Shown piece after piece: positions 50,067-61,921 of a stretch of 64,000 nucleotides of DNA. Each line of letters opens with the position of its first letter. The first letter of the stretch is position 1. The notes under the pieces are model-generated. The model worked only from the letters and a program-made list of their open reading frames with translations, had not been told where the DNA came from and did not search any database. A program made the translations under genes and the position numbers. The stretch is taken from contig JAXCGZ010005731.1 of assembly GCA_037179515.1 (NCBI GenBank), forward strand, positions 73,501-137,500, given 5' to 3'. The stretch is from Halocaridina rubra. Taxonomy: Eukaryota > Arthropoda > Malacostraca > Decapoda > Atyidae.

Positions 50067-50432
50067 TTAACTTTCAGAATTAGAGTAGCGTTGCAAAAGC
50101 TGTGTATGGCAAGCATCGCACACCCTCACTGGTCGGGCTGATGAAGGAAGTGGCATAGTATTATCACTACAGCTATGACAAAATATGTTACCACAATGAC
50201 GGCAGTGATGTCTACGTCTTGATATGCTGAACTCTTTCTCGCAAAGTTTACAATGGGTGGCCTCCTTATCAGGAGCCCACTGCGCATCTCTTAAAGACTT
50301 ACTAACATCACGTAGATCGGCCATTTTGAGTTTTGACTCCGACAAATGAGCACCTAATTCTTCAAGTGTTCTCTCTTGATTTTCAACAGTTGAAATTAGC
50401 TGAATATGTGCTCCTTTTAACACCTGATATTC
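50067..50432 (-). CDS. RUFY last exon: FYVE domain
   Basis: The minus-strand acceptor is CTTATAG before 50432 and the stop is TAA at 50069-50067. 121 residues, starting EYQVLKGAH. About 45 residues of coiled coil are followed by the FYVE zinc finger, with cysteine pairs CKLC, CRHC, CHSC and CDAC coordinating two zinc ions. The three FYVE signatures (WxxD, R-x-H-H-C-R, RVC) are present, so PI3P binding is expected. Ends [10 protein letters not shown]. Confidence 0.93.
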   Translation of the reverse strand, partial: EYQVLKGAHIQLISTVENQERTLEELGAHLSESKLKMADLRDVSKSLRDAQWAPDKEATHCKLCEKEFSISRRRHHCRHCGNIFCHSCSDNTMPLPSSARPVRVCDACHTQLLQRYSNSES

Positions 50433-53400
50433 CTATAAGTTAAAACATTTCTTAACTCTGCATTAATCCAAACAATCATTACAAAAGTAATTTAAAATTT
50501 GTAGTCTGAAATATTCTGATAAACATAAGCATAATACACTTTGAATAAAACTTAGCAGTAATTGTTAAATAACAAATTTTTTATCACCAATGGAAAATGA
50601 ATGTAGTCATTTTTTTAATTCATGCACGGGTTCATAATAAAAAAAATACTACACTTAAGAAATGTCACTTACTTCATTTTGTTTCTTCATCTCCATTATC
50701 TTTCGTTGAAGTTCAGCATGTATTTCCCTGTCTTTTACGAGCGTTTCTTGCAATGACTGACGCCATTCTCTCTCAATCTTCAAATCAGTTTCTAAGGATG
50801 ATGACTGGATCTCTCCATCTGACAACTAATAGAAAAAAACAGGGGTAATACAGTGACACAGGCAGCCATATACTCAGTTGATGAATTGAGAATTTATGCA
50901 TTCCAAAGCCAGTATATAGTTAAAATTAATACCAAATCTACACAAAGTTTCATTAGGGCATGGTTTAAGGAACTTATCTGGATATCATATGTCATGAAGT
51001 GAATTCCACATATCACTAGAAATAAGGGTGGAAGAGATATCCTTTTGCCAAAAAGGCTGACTAATATTCTTGTCATTCTCTATGCTGCCTGGTCAAAAAG
51101 TCCGAGTCCCTAAAGAAGGCCACAGCTGATCCTGGAATTTCCCATAGAGCTCTCAGGGAGTGCATGTTGTGTTGTTGGTGTATGTGGTTGTGTGCGGTGT
51201 ATCGATGGAGTCCCCCAGTCTCTTCTGATAACTCAGATGAGTTAGCTGGTGCTCATATTGCAGCCTGGCTAAGTAGACTCTTTCTTCATGGGGAAGGGAT
51301 GATTAAAGCAGGGGTTCTCCAAGAGGAATTCCTGCAAATCCCCAAGGGTTTGCAAGAAGTTTTGCAGGGATACTTAGATGGCTCATGAAAAGTATTTTAA
51401 ACAGAATTCTTTTAATAAATTGTGTGTGATGTCGATGTCACTGTTTAATAAAGTCATAATAAGTCAAATAATTTTTTTATATCCATTGCAGAACCAATGT
51501 ATATTGAATTAGTCTTACTAAATTACAATTCCATTTCGGTGTCAGATTAATTGAGGTACGAGTAGATGGTTTTATAGCTCGGGGAATACTTAACGGGAAA
51601 AAGTTTGAAAACCTCTGATTTAGAGGGATTGAAGTCAGGAGGCTGTATATGCAGCAGTGTGTTGTTACTGAGTGACTGGTTGGAAGGGTGAGTTAATAGG
51701 ATAAGGATATGATTTTGGAGTGGGAGAGAGGGAATAGATGACAGTATGTATGCTTGATTAATGTGCTACATATTGCTTTAATGTTCCTTGGTGTGATTAC
51801 CTAATTGTGTTTACGGGAAAGAGCCCAAAGCTCGTATCTTCCCGTCTCCTGATCGGTTCCATTTTTAGACTTAGTGATACTTATCATACCTGTCCTTAAA
51901 ACTATGGATTGAGATAGCATTAACTACCTCCTCGCTTAGCGAATTCCAATTATCAACTACTCTTACACTGAAAAAGTATTTCCTATGTGTGGGTGTTCTG
52001 CTATATAGTGTAGTGAATGGAGTTGGTTTGCAGAGGCTGCAGCTAGTATTTGTGTGCCTTGTATGTTACAATTAAATTTGACTCTAAAGACATTGGTTTC
52101 AAAGTGTAATTGGTCTGTAGGTGTAGTAGCAGTACAGCCTGTGATTATTGTTGGGGGCATACTGTTGCAGTGGTACTTTTGTTGTGTCTGAATGTTTTAT
52201 GGGCAAGTGATCTGGGAGCATTAAATTTTGGCGTCAGTTTGGTTTTGATGTATGTAAAATGTTTAAATGATATTAATGTATCATATGATATCCAAACGGT
52301 TTATGTGTGTATGTGTGCGGGTGTGTGTTAATGGAATGCAGTTTATGGTGCGGTGTGGGATGTGACAATGTTGTAGCATTCAGTTGGTTAAGAGAGTAAC
52401 TGTGGACTTGTGGAAGGCTGTGATGGGTAGTGGTGTTTGGAAAGCTAAATCAATGTCTGCACCTAGCAAAGAATGAGAATCAGTAACCACAACTTTGTAA
52501 AGATCAATTTTGATTTATGAAAGGTTTGGATATGGGACTCCTGTATTTTGATAACATAATTTCATAATACTCACAATGGACCTGCATACTCTAGATTATA
52601 GGCCTGAGATTATTCTAAATCTAATATCCGTAGTACATTTCATCAATGCATTATAAATTGCATTTTTAAACATTTAATTCAGTCAGTATTCTATCAAATA
52701 TCAGGACATGTGGACCAAAAGGTCAAGCAATATTAAATAATAGGAATGTGTTAAGAGAGGCAGTTCACACATATGGTAGAAAAATTTTCATCATTCAGAT
52801 CATTTGTTTCCTGAAGGTACACACAACTTGTATAATGTGGAAGTCCTTATTCAATTGCTTGGGACTTGTCTTAAATCTGTCAACAAAAGATATTTCAAAC
52901 TACAGTTTTCCTAAGAGTACACACAAATAATGAGTGGATATGGCTCCCTAAACATATAAGTAAATATTTATACAATGAGAGCATAAGGCTAGTTCACCAA
53001 AGTCATAAATAAGACTTCACTGCTATTACTATCAAGTAACGGCCTTGCAGTCTGGAACCCAAAGGTACATGACAACAGACAATTTTGACCAGGAGCTGAT
53101 CTGATCTTCAGAAAATGGAAATGCTTAATATAGATTAAATCACTAGCAACTTAAAACACAAGCCTAGGTCACTATTAAGATACTAGTGTGTAACTAGGAT
53201 AATGTTTAAGAAACAGATGAATTTTAAGATATAACATAAGAATCAAGAACTTTAAGTGTTTTATAGATAGAAAACTGGCTTGTTTATTTCATAATCAAGG
53301 AGAGAAAGGTTAGCTTTGAGAAAAACTTTTCATTAAGAAATAACCAATATTCTAAGATGTAAACACTTAGTTTCCTCATTTGCCCTAGATATGAAAAAAA

Positions 53401-54080
53401 GCCTTGCTGATTGCTTTAGAGAATATTCAAAGATAAGAGGCATTTTAATCAATACTGCTTTGCCTAATATTGCATGGCACGAAGGGAATTTATTAAGGCT
53501 GATGTGTGAGTTGCTGTCAGCATTGACTTCTATCCTCAATCAAGTATTAAACGAAGAACATCACAGAAGAAAAAAACAGTATTATTAGTTACTATGATAC
53601 TTCCTTGGTTGAGAAATTTTGGTTTCCATATCAGGAATGGAAAGTATCATAGACTGGAATCTTCAGAAAGATGGTATAACACCTCTATAATCACCAGGAC
53701 ATGAGTACATGGCATCACACACTCTTAGGCAGCAATTTCTAGACTTAAATAATATGTTGTTTACTGGCAAGAAGGTATCAGTATTTAAGATTTTTTCAAA
53801 ACAGACTATATCCTAATAGAGACAACATGTGGACACAAATATCCTTGCCTTTGCTGCTGGTGTCTTCATGAAACATAATATTAGGTTTCTTTTATTCTTC
53901 ATCCTTAACTCCTCTTAACTCTCCCGAGACAAACCTTATAAATATTTATGTAAATCATACCAGAAAGTGCCAGTAGACACTCCTGACCATAATGGACATA
54001 GTAAAATATCCCTTACCTTATCACTGAGTTTCTGTGCAGTTTGTCTAGCAGCATCTTTCTGTAGTACACATTCTTCATAC
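50067..54080 (-). CDS. RUFY1/RUFY2-type RUN and FYVE domain protein, last three coding exons
   Basis: RUFY proteins are endosomal adaptors: an N-terminal RUN domain and coiled coils bind Rab and other partners, and a C-terminal FYVE domain binds PI3P on early endosomes. Visible exons on the minus strand are 54080-54017, 50825-50673 and 50432-50067, giving 193 residues with GT-AG junctions in phase. The first two are coiled-coil ([20 protein letters not shown]). The last contains [11 protein letters not shown] and a complete FYVE finger with WAPD, the [10 protein letters not shown] core and [21 protein letters not shown] is near-identical to vertebrate RUFY2. The N-terminus and RUN domain are beyond the right edge or in exons I did not find. 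Confidence 0.92.
50673..50825 (-). CDS. RUFY coiled-coil exon
   Basis: The minus-strand acceptor is TATTAG before 50825 and the donor is GTAAGT after 50673. 51 codons, phase 0. [20 protein letters not shown] continues with WRQSLQETL, matching the coiled coil just before the FYVE domain of vertebrate RUFY (KEWRQTLQEDL). Confidence 0.9.
51309..51617. mobile_element. hAT-type MITE
   Basis: Terminal inverted repeats are CAGGGGTTCTCCAAG at 51309 and the reverse complement of the right end CAGAGGTTTTCAAAC at 51617. The 8-bp flanks GATTAAAG and ATTTAGAG agree at 5 of 8 positions, as expected for an aged 8-bp target duplication. 309 bp, no transposase. Repeat sequence and duplication length point to hAT. 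Confidence 0.72.
51791..51985 (-). mobile_element. CR1 3' fragment, minus strand
   Basis: The reverse complement matches the last about 195 bp of the CR1 family at 14.5-23.9 kb: end of ORF2 ([19 protein letters not shown]), the 3' hairpin and one tail unit. Close to copies E and F, so a fairly recent, heavily 5'-truncated insertion in the RUFY intron. Confidence 0.9.
54017..54080 (-). CDS. RUFY upstream coiled-coil exon (64 bp)
   Basis: The minus-strand acceptor is TTTACCAG before 54080 and the donor is GTAAGG after 54017. One base completes a split codon, then [20 protein letters not shown] and a final Lys join in frame to the next exon. Heptad-like and consistent with a RUFY coiled coil; the evidence is mainly splice sites and phase. 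Confidence 0.75.
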
Positions 54081-54469
54081 CTGGTAAATTAATAAAAGTA
54101 ATTACAATGGTAATGGTTTCAAAAATAGCAAATTTGCGAGAAAAACAGAAATACACAATATGAGAACTTTCTCATGGAATCATCTTCCTTGAACTGTTTG
54201 TGTTTCCTTTATCACAGATATGAGAAGACTAGAAGTTATAGTGTATATCTGCCAACACATACTAAAACATCCCAAATATTAAACTTGCTAAGATTTTCTT
54301 TAACCTGATTTTATATCTCACTGAAGCCAGCCATACAAAATGAAAAACTTCATGGATAAGGAACTGTTAGCCCTTCGATACACAATCCCTTTTCATTGAT
54401 TCTTACATCTGGGGAATGCTGGGGCAGTGTACTTTCTCCACTACCACAAACAAGGGGATTGTATATATA
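54081..54469. other. RUFY upstream intron, short unassigned part
   Basis: Nothing recognisable. It ends in TATATATA, the insertion site of the Tigger fold-back. Confidence 0.55.
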
Positions 54470-54717
54470 CAGTGGAACCTTCACCTCCAAACACCCCAAC
54501 CACAAACAAATCGGCCTACAAAGACAATTTTCTAAAAAACTTTGCACTGACCAACGAACAATCCTCAAGTACAAACGCAAATGAACACAATCCGCCCAGG
54601 CAACCATGTGTTTGCTCTCAGTTTTGCATTGCTGCCCTCACTCTGAAGTTCATTCATTGTTCTTTTGGTGTAGCTTTCCAGATAATTTTTGCTTTTTACT
54701 TTAAGCTAGCCCTCATT

Positions 54718-55163
54718 ATGGCTCCTAAGAAAGTGAAAAGTATTACAGTGGAAACGTAAAAGAAATAATAGCTAAACATGAGAACGGTGTTAGTGTTTCT
54801 AATCTCGCCACGCAGCATAACATGGCAAAATCGACCACCTGTACTATTTTGAAGAATAAAGAGGTCTTAAAGACAGCTGACGAGGCTAAAGGAGTTACTA
54901 TCTTAATGAAGCATAGGTCTCAGATCATAGAAGAGGTATAAAAATTATTGTTAGTTTGAATAAATGAAAAAGAGCTTGCTGCAGATAGTGTTAGTGAAGC
55001 TATAATATGCGTGAAGGCTCTACAGTTACACAAAGATTTAGTAGTAAGCACTCCGAGAGCTAGTGGCACTAAAATTTATGAATTTAAAGCAAGTAGAGGC
55101 TGGTTTAAAATTTCGTTGACGAGCTGGAATTCAGTGATGCCACACTTGGAGAGGCTGCTAGTT
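54718..55163 (+). pseudogene. Tigger transposase N-terminal relic, left arm
   Basis: It starts MAPKKVKSITVET then breaks. In the next frame HENGVSVSNLATQHNMAKST and KALQLHKDL are the helix-turn-helix DNA-binding region of a Tigger transposase. It stops abruptly at 55163, where the sequence switches to the opposite strand of a second copy. Confidence 0.8.
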
Positions 55164-55169
55164 GCTGGC

Positions 55170-56959
55170 ACACGTGGATGATGGTGGAGGAGGAGGGGGA
55201 CTACTCCTTCGAAGGAGAGTCCCCTTCCATAAACACATTAGGCAACTGTTCAGGTACAGGCTGTAGTTCTGGTGTTTTTTCTCTACATCTATGTTCTTTC
55301 TTGCGAGGTGGTATTGACACAAGAAAACGATCCAGAGAAATTTTTCTTTGCTAATAAATTTTTCTGAAATAAGACATCACATTATCGTTTGAAATGTTCA
55401 CTGATTTGTTTCTCACAGCTTTGTCCAGGTGGTGAGTCTCAGCGAAGGCAGGCACATCACTCCACTTACTAAAAATTTCTTTAAACTTTTCAATTAAATC
55501 CTTTACCCTCTCATTCCCCTCCTCCACTGAGAGCTCCTCTTGGATAGTCTTTATTTATTCATGTTGCAACTCGATCAATTCTTCGGTGGTGAGTTCTTGC
55601 TTGTGGTCCTCCACCAGCTCCTCCACATCCTCATTGTTGCCCTCCAAGGCCAAACTTTTGCCCATGGCCACAATCTCGTTCACTATATTAACAGCTGTCT
55701 CCTGCTTGAAAGCCTCTAAGTCTCTATCTGCCACACGACCTGCCCAAAGTTTCCTCCAAGTGGAGTTCAGTGTGCAGTAAGAGACCTCCTTCCATGCCTT
55801 GTCAATGAGGCCAATGCAGTGGGGGATATTAAAGTGGTCTTTCAAGAATTCACGCACGGTCAAATTCATGTCGTTGGTGACCTGGAAACACTTGGCAAAA
55901 AGACTCTTTGTATACAGCTTCTTAAACTTAGAAATGACTTGCTGGTCCATGGGCTGGAGGAGAGGAGTGGTGTTTGGAGGCAGACATTTGACTTTTATGA
56001 AGTCATATTCAATATCAAGGTCTTCTTTCAAACCTGGAGGATGGGCAGGAGCACTGTCCATTATCAAAAGACACTAAAGGGGCAAACCTTTTTCCTCAAG
56101 ATATTTCTTGACAATTGGTGCAAAAACTTTGGTCAACCATTCTATGAATAGAATATATGTTACTCAAGCCTTGCTATTCGACCTCCACATTACAGTAAGT
56201 CTAGCCCTCAACACATTATTTAACTTAAAGATTTGCGGCTTTTCAGAGTGGTACACTCGCATTAGCACACAGTAAAAGTGTAAGCCTGTCCTTCATTGGT
56301 TTGTGACCAGGCAGTGCCTTCTCCTCTTGGGTTATGTAGGTCCTTCTAGGCATTTTTTTCCAAAATAGTCCTGTTTCATCACAGATAAAAACTTGCTGCA
56401 AGACATAACCTTTGCTTTCGAAAAATTTGGTGAATTCTAGCACATAAGCATCCGCTGCCTTTTTGGTACGAACTAGCTGCCTCTCCATGTCAAACAACAC
56501 TATAAATCCCAGTTCGTCAACAAAATTTTTCAAACCAGCCTCAACCTACTTTAAATTCGTCAATTTTAGTGTCACTAGCACTCGAAGTTTTAACTTCTAA
56601 ATCTTTGTGTAACTGTAGAGCCTTTGCACATGTTATAGACTCACTAACACTATCTGCAGCAAGCTCTTTTTCATTTATCCAAACTAACAATAATTTCTAT
56701 ACCTCTTCTATGATCCGAGACCTATGCTTCGTTAAAATAGTCACTCCTTTAGCAACGTCAGCCGCCTTTAAGACCTCTTTATTCTTTAAAATAGTACAGA
56801 TGGTCGATTTCACCATGTCATACTGCGTGGCGAGATCAGAAACAAGAACACCGTTTTCATGTTTAGCTATCATGTCTTGTTTTTGCTTTCACTGAAACAT
56901 GCTTAGGCTTTTTAACACCACTATCACAAACACTTTCACTTTCTTAGGAACCATAATGA
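55170..56959 (-). pseudogene. Tigger transposase relic, main copy of the fold-back
   Basis: Read on the minus strand from MVPKKVK at about 56953. The DDE core starts near 56410 (FICDETGLFWKKMPRRTY, RLTLLLCANA). A later block at 55555-56067 has MDSAPAHPPG, NTTPLLQPMDQQVI and SKFKKLY, holding the second catalytic Asp region, then CTLNSTWRKLWAG. The C-terminus (SLDRFLVSIP) is near 55320. Stops and a deletion around 56100-56240 break it. The blocks are better preserved than in the 4013-6569 element. Confidence 0.82.
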
Positions 56960-57203
56960 GGGCTAGCTTAAAGTAAAAAGCAAAAAAATCTGGAAATCTA
57001 CATCGAGAGAACGAACAAACTTCACAGTGTGGGCACCAATGCAGAGCTGAGAGCAAACACGTAATCGCCCGGGTGGATGTGCGTGTGTATGCGCGTTTGT
57101 ACCTCAAGGATTGCTCGTGGGTCAATGCAAAATCTGTTCGAAAATTGTGTTTGTAGGTTGATTTGTTTGTGGTTGGGTGCATTTGTAGATGGAGGTTCCA
57201 CTG

Positions 57204-57660
57204 TATATATATGTTTTTCTTCTGGGATCTTAATTTTGAATTAGTTTAGATTTACTTGGAATGTTTCTCGAGAAAGCATAAGATACTTAATTTCCTTCAT
57301 TTTTTGTGCTTAGAATAAAAAATATTCAAAAATCATCGCATCTTAACAGAATACATATGCATTTGGTAGTTTTTTGCTTAGTTTCTTCTTTTCAATAGAA
57401 CCTGTAAGAATATATCACTCTTTAATTTCAAGAATAAACAGTTGCTAATTCTGTCAAAATATGTAATTCTTAGTGTGTTTATCCTGACGCAGGTAGTCAT
57501 CAAGTTACAATAAGGATTGGTTCTGACCAACTGATCATAAGCTCCATTTATATCAGTGGATAAATGACAGTAAAGAATACAGTACATCATAATGCATACT
57601 AACACTTTATCATCAATAATAAATAACATTAATCTAATTTTACCCTTCAAGTACAATTTT
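57204..57660. other. Unassigned intron or intergenic DNA
   Basis: AT-rich, no gene or repeat recognised. Confidence 0.5.
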
Positions 57661-57661
57661 C

Positions 57662-57752
<91 letters not shown>

Positions 57753-57800
57753 CATTATTATTATTGTATTATTACTATTATTATTATTCTTATAATTATT
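57661..57800. repeat. (ATT)n array
   Basis: About 140 bp of ATT trinucleotides with a few substitutions. Poly-Ile frames here are artefacts. Confidence 0.95.
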
Positions 57801-58034
57801 GTTATGATTATCATTATTATTACAAAGGGGAAAAAGATATGCAAACTCTTTATGAAGATTGTAAAAAAAAAATCTCTGATTTCCTCAAGCAGAAGGGGCA
57901 GAAGGACTTACGTTACAAGGACAGGATTAGTATCTCATTGACCTTGCAGTCCATACTGAGGAGTTATTTCATATTTACTCGGCAATACATAACCCAGTAC
58001 ACATACAACCTAGTGTGTGCAGAATTCTTTGTAT

Positions 58035-59335
58035 ATTTCTTTTGAATTGCTTCACTGTAGTGCTGTTAACAACACTCTCTCAAAGTTGATTCTAGATGGA
58101 GCAGATCTTGTACATAAAGAAATTTTCAAGTACACTAGTGCTAAACCTTTTCATATCTAACCCCCAACCACTGTTACGATTTTAATTTGATCTCAAACTT
58201 AATAATTTATTGTGGTCAACATTGTCAAACCCTATCAGCATAATAATTTTTTAAATGAGCTAACCTCTCTGTCTGCAAGTTTCTAATGAGAATAATCCAA
58301 GTGGATCCAATTAACTAAGCTTCTTGATAGATGGGATAAACTTTGTAGCCCTTGAATGAAGTCTTTCAAATCGATCTATGTCTTTCCAAAGCATAGGTAA
58401 TCAAAACTGCACAGAATATTCTAAAATTAGCCATATTAATTAATTAAATGTGAAAATAATTTCTGTATTCCTACATTGGAACTGACTTTGAGTGTAGCCT
58501 AATAATTTCTGGGGGGTTTTCATTTCTAAGTACTGCTTGAAAAATTTCAGAGCACTGCATCTTAGTACACCTAAGTCCTTTTCCTGAAAAATTGTCTTGA
58601 ATATTTTACTCATGAATGAATAATCTGCCCATAGATTTGCATTACCAATAGGCATTAAAGGGCATTTGCCATGTCTCAGAAAATTCCACCAGCCTATATA
58701 ACTCTTCTTGGATTCTCTGTCATTAAGGACTGCTCACGTTTGCTCCGAGTTTTATGTTATCTGCAAAATTTTCAATGACGTACATAAAAAGCAAAAGTGC
58801 ACCAAGAACTGATTCTCATGGATCTCCAAAAGTGACTAAGCCCAGTCAGAGAAGGCTTCATGGATAACTATTTTTTGTTTTCTATTTTTTAAGGCAAGTT
58901 TTCAATCCAGGGTGTAATTTTACAGATGATCCCCAGTGCAAGTGTCTCTGACAGCAATATGAGGTGAGGCACTTTAACAAATGCCTTTTGAAATTCTAGG
59001 TAAAGGAAATCTATTGCTTTATTTTTGTTATATTCACTCAGCATTTTATGGAAAAAAATTCATACAACTTGATAAGGCATGATCTGCATCGCTTGAAAAT
59101 AAATGCTGCGAATCTATAGTAAGTTTTGATTTTATAGATGTTTGACAATCCTGCCTACAGGCATTCCTTCTAACATCTTTCCAACATTTGAAGTAAGGCA
59201 AAGTGGACAATAATTCACAGTACAAACTCGATCCTCTCTCTTAAAAACTGGAGTGACTTTAGCTAAGTTATTGTTTTCTGGTATTTCCCATTTTTCCAAC
59301 GATTTGATAACAATACTGTGCAGAGTAATAACAAT
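58035..59335 (-). mobile_element. Decayed CR1/L2-like LINE, minus strand
   Basis: Minus-strand fragments in order: SLEKWEIPENN, VTPVFKREDRV and LTSNVGKMLEGM at about 59160-59320 (RT entry), LEFQKAFVKVPH near 59000 (the FLDFQKAFD block) and ITPWIENL near 58900. Weaker C-terminal parts extend to about 58040. Full of stops. It differs from the abundant CR1 family of this window. The 57801-58034 flank may belong to its 3' end. Confidence 0.65.
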
Positions 59336-59346
59336 AACAAGAAATA

Positions 59347-59348
59347 AC

Positions 59349-59428
<80 letters not shown>
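59347..59428. repeat. (AAT)n array
   Basis: About 80 bp of AAT trinucleotides ending exactly where SINE copy 2 begins. Confidence 0.95.
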
Positions 59429-59429
<1 letters not shown>

Positions 59430-59626
59430 GTCTTCGTGGCAAAATGGTAGCGTCCGCGACTCTGAGGCAGCATGTCGAGGGTTCGCGCCCTGTCACGGAC
59501 TGAGGTCAGTAAGGGCATACACTCAGGGTAACGATTACATCTGCCAAAACAAGTCCTTCGCAAGAAGGCAACCGTCCTAGCCCTTAGTAAAAAAGGGAGT
59601 TCGTGACGTAAAACCGAAACCAAACC
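59428..59626 (+). mobile_element. tRNA-derived SINE, copy 2
   Basis: Same family as 34005-34205: a tRNA-like head with a degraded A box (TGGCAAAATGGTAGCG) and a conserved B box (GGTTCGCGCCC), then the shared body with CCAAAACAAGTCCTTCGCAA, ending GACGTAAAACCG. AAT repeats lie on both sides. Confidence 0.85.
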
Positions 59627-59644
59627 AATAATAATAATAATAAT

Positions 59645-59812
59645 TGTTCCGGTTTTACGTCACGGACTTCCTTTTCTACCAAGGCCTAGGACGGTTGCCT
59701 CCTTACGAAGAACTTGTTTTGGCAGATGTAATCGTTACCTTGAGTGCATGCCCTTGCTAACCTCAGACCATGATGTGGCGCGAACCCTCAACTTGACGCC
59801 TCAGAGTCGCAG
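59645..59812 (-). mobile_element. tRNA-derived SINE, copy 3, inverted and 5'-truncated
   Basis: The reverse complement matches copies 1 and 2 from the anticodon-arm region to the end (ACTCTGAGGCGTCAA ... GTAAAACCGGAAC). The A box is lost. It sits tail to tail with copy 2, about 18 bp away. Confidence 0.85.
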
Positions 59813-59901
59813 TAATAATAATAATGATAATAACCCCGAGCATATAAGCAGGAGGGTGAAAAAAAAAACAGATATGGCATCAGATAATCTCCAACAACGT
59901 T

Positions 59902-61049
<1,148 letters not shown>

Positions 61050-61228
61050 TTGGCAGTTTTCAGTGTCACTATCAATCCCCATTATGAGGGGTGAATACAG
61101 ACAGGTTGCAGATGGGGAATCACTGTTGGATGCCCTTCCTAACACCCCCATTGGGCTTGAAAGCAAGACTATCATTTCCCAAGTTGAGCACGCTAACCAC
61201 TCTGTTACTGTGGTTCCCAAACCTGTTT
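61050..61228 (-). mobile_element. tRNA-derived SINE of another family, minus strand
   Basis: On the minus strand, AACAGAGTGGTTAGCGTGCT fits a pol III A box and TTTCAAGCCC a degenerate B box. They are followed by TTAGGAAGGGCATCCAAC, a motif I know from the conserved core of several animal SINEs (V-SINE-like and mollusc SINEs). Unrelated to the SINE family at 34005. Confidence 0.7.
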
Positions 61229-61921
61229 GATTTGTGTAGTCGGTAAATTAATCTATAAAAATAAGCACATTAAAATTAAAATGAAATACCACAAATACTT
61301 TCGCCCAAACTAAACCTTACCTAATACTGCATAGTAAATTTCATGAGACTTTTCCCTAACTTCGAGGGGTGTAAAAGTAAATAGTTATCAAGCAAACTTC
61401 AGCCCTCAAATTTTAACTTTGCAAAAGCAACACTTTGCCAAAAGTTAATACAATTCCAAAAAGCAAAAAGGTTAAGGAAAAACAAGGGGGGGGTTAGTAT
61501 TATATCAATATACGGTAGGCTGGGTTGAAAAGGGTTCATTCCTATACGTGGCTTATTTAAGTACAGTATTCAAAAAACTCACTATTATTACGCATGTCAT
61601 AGCACATATACCTTGCGACAAAACCTAACCTAACCTGACTAATTTTATGAGATGTTTTCTTATCCTGTGGAGAGTGAACGTAAAAATTTACCACATAAAA
61701 CTGGCCTCCAATGCTAAAACCATAAACACACAATATCACTTACATCAAAGCAACACCTAAAACCGAAAAAGGCCGACCAAAATAAAATACAAAAAAAAAA
61801 AATAACAAAATGTTTACCGAAAAAGCAAAAAAAAAAAAAATAATAATAATATCCAAAGTGGGTTGAGTTGAATAACTTCCATTTATATAATAGACAAATT
61901 AATTTTTACTTAAAAAGACGC
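61229..61921. other. A-rich leader before the KH-like reading frame
   Basis: AT-rich with several A runs near 61790-61840 and a CCTAACCTAACCT string at about 61623. No promoter recognised. Confidence 0.45.

Larger units (their letters stand above)
50826..54016. other. RUFY intron with transposon fragments
   Basis: A 3.2-kb intron. It holds a hAT-type MITE (51309-51617) and a minus-strand CR1 end (51791-51985). The remainder (50826-51308, 51986-54016) shows no gene. Part of 52000-52420 is GT-rich and may be old repeat. Confidence 0.6.
54470..57203. mobile_element. Tigger fold-back element with two 5' ends
   Basis: Long terminal inverted repeats begin CAGTGGAACCT at 54470 and in reverse complement at 57203, with TA on each side. 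The similarity is not confined to the ends: + strand 54470-55163 aligns with the reverse complement of about 56470-57203, both covering the Tigger 5' end, start codon and HTH coding region. The rest (55164-56470) is the middle and 3' coding part of the minus-strand copy. The normal Tigger 3' terminus seen at 39165 is absent. Confidence 0.85.
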
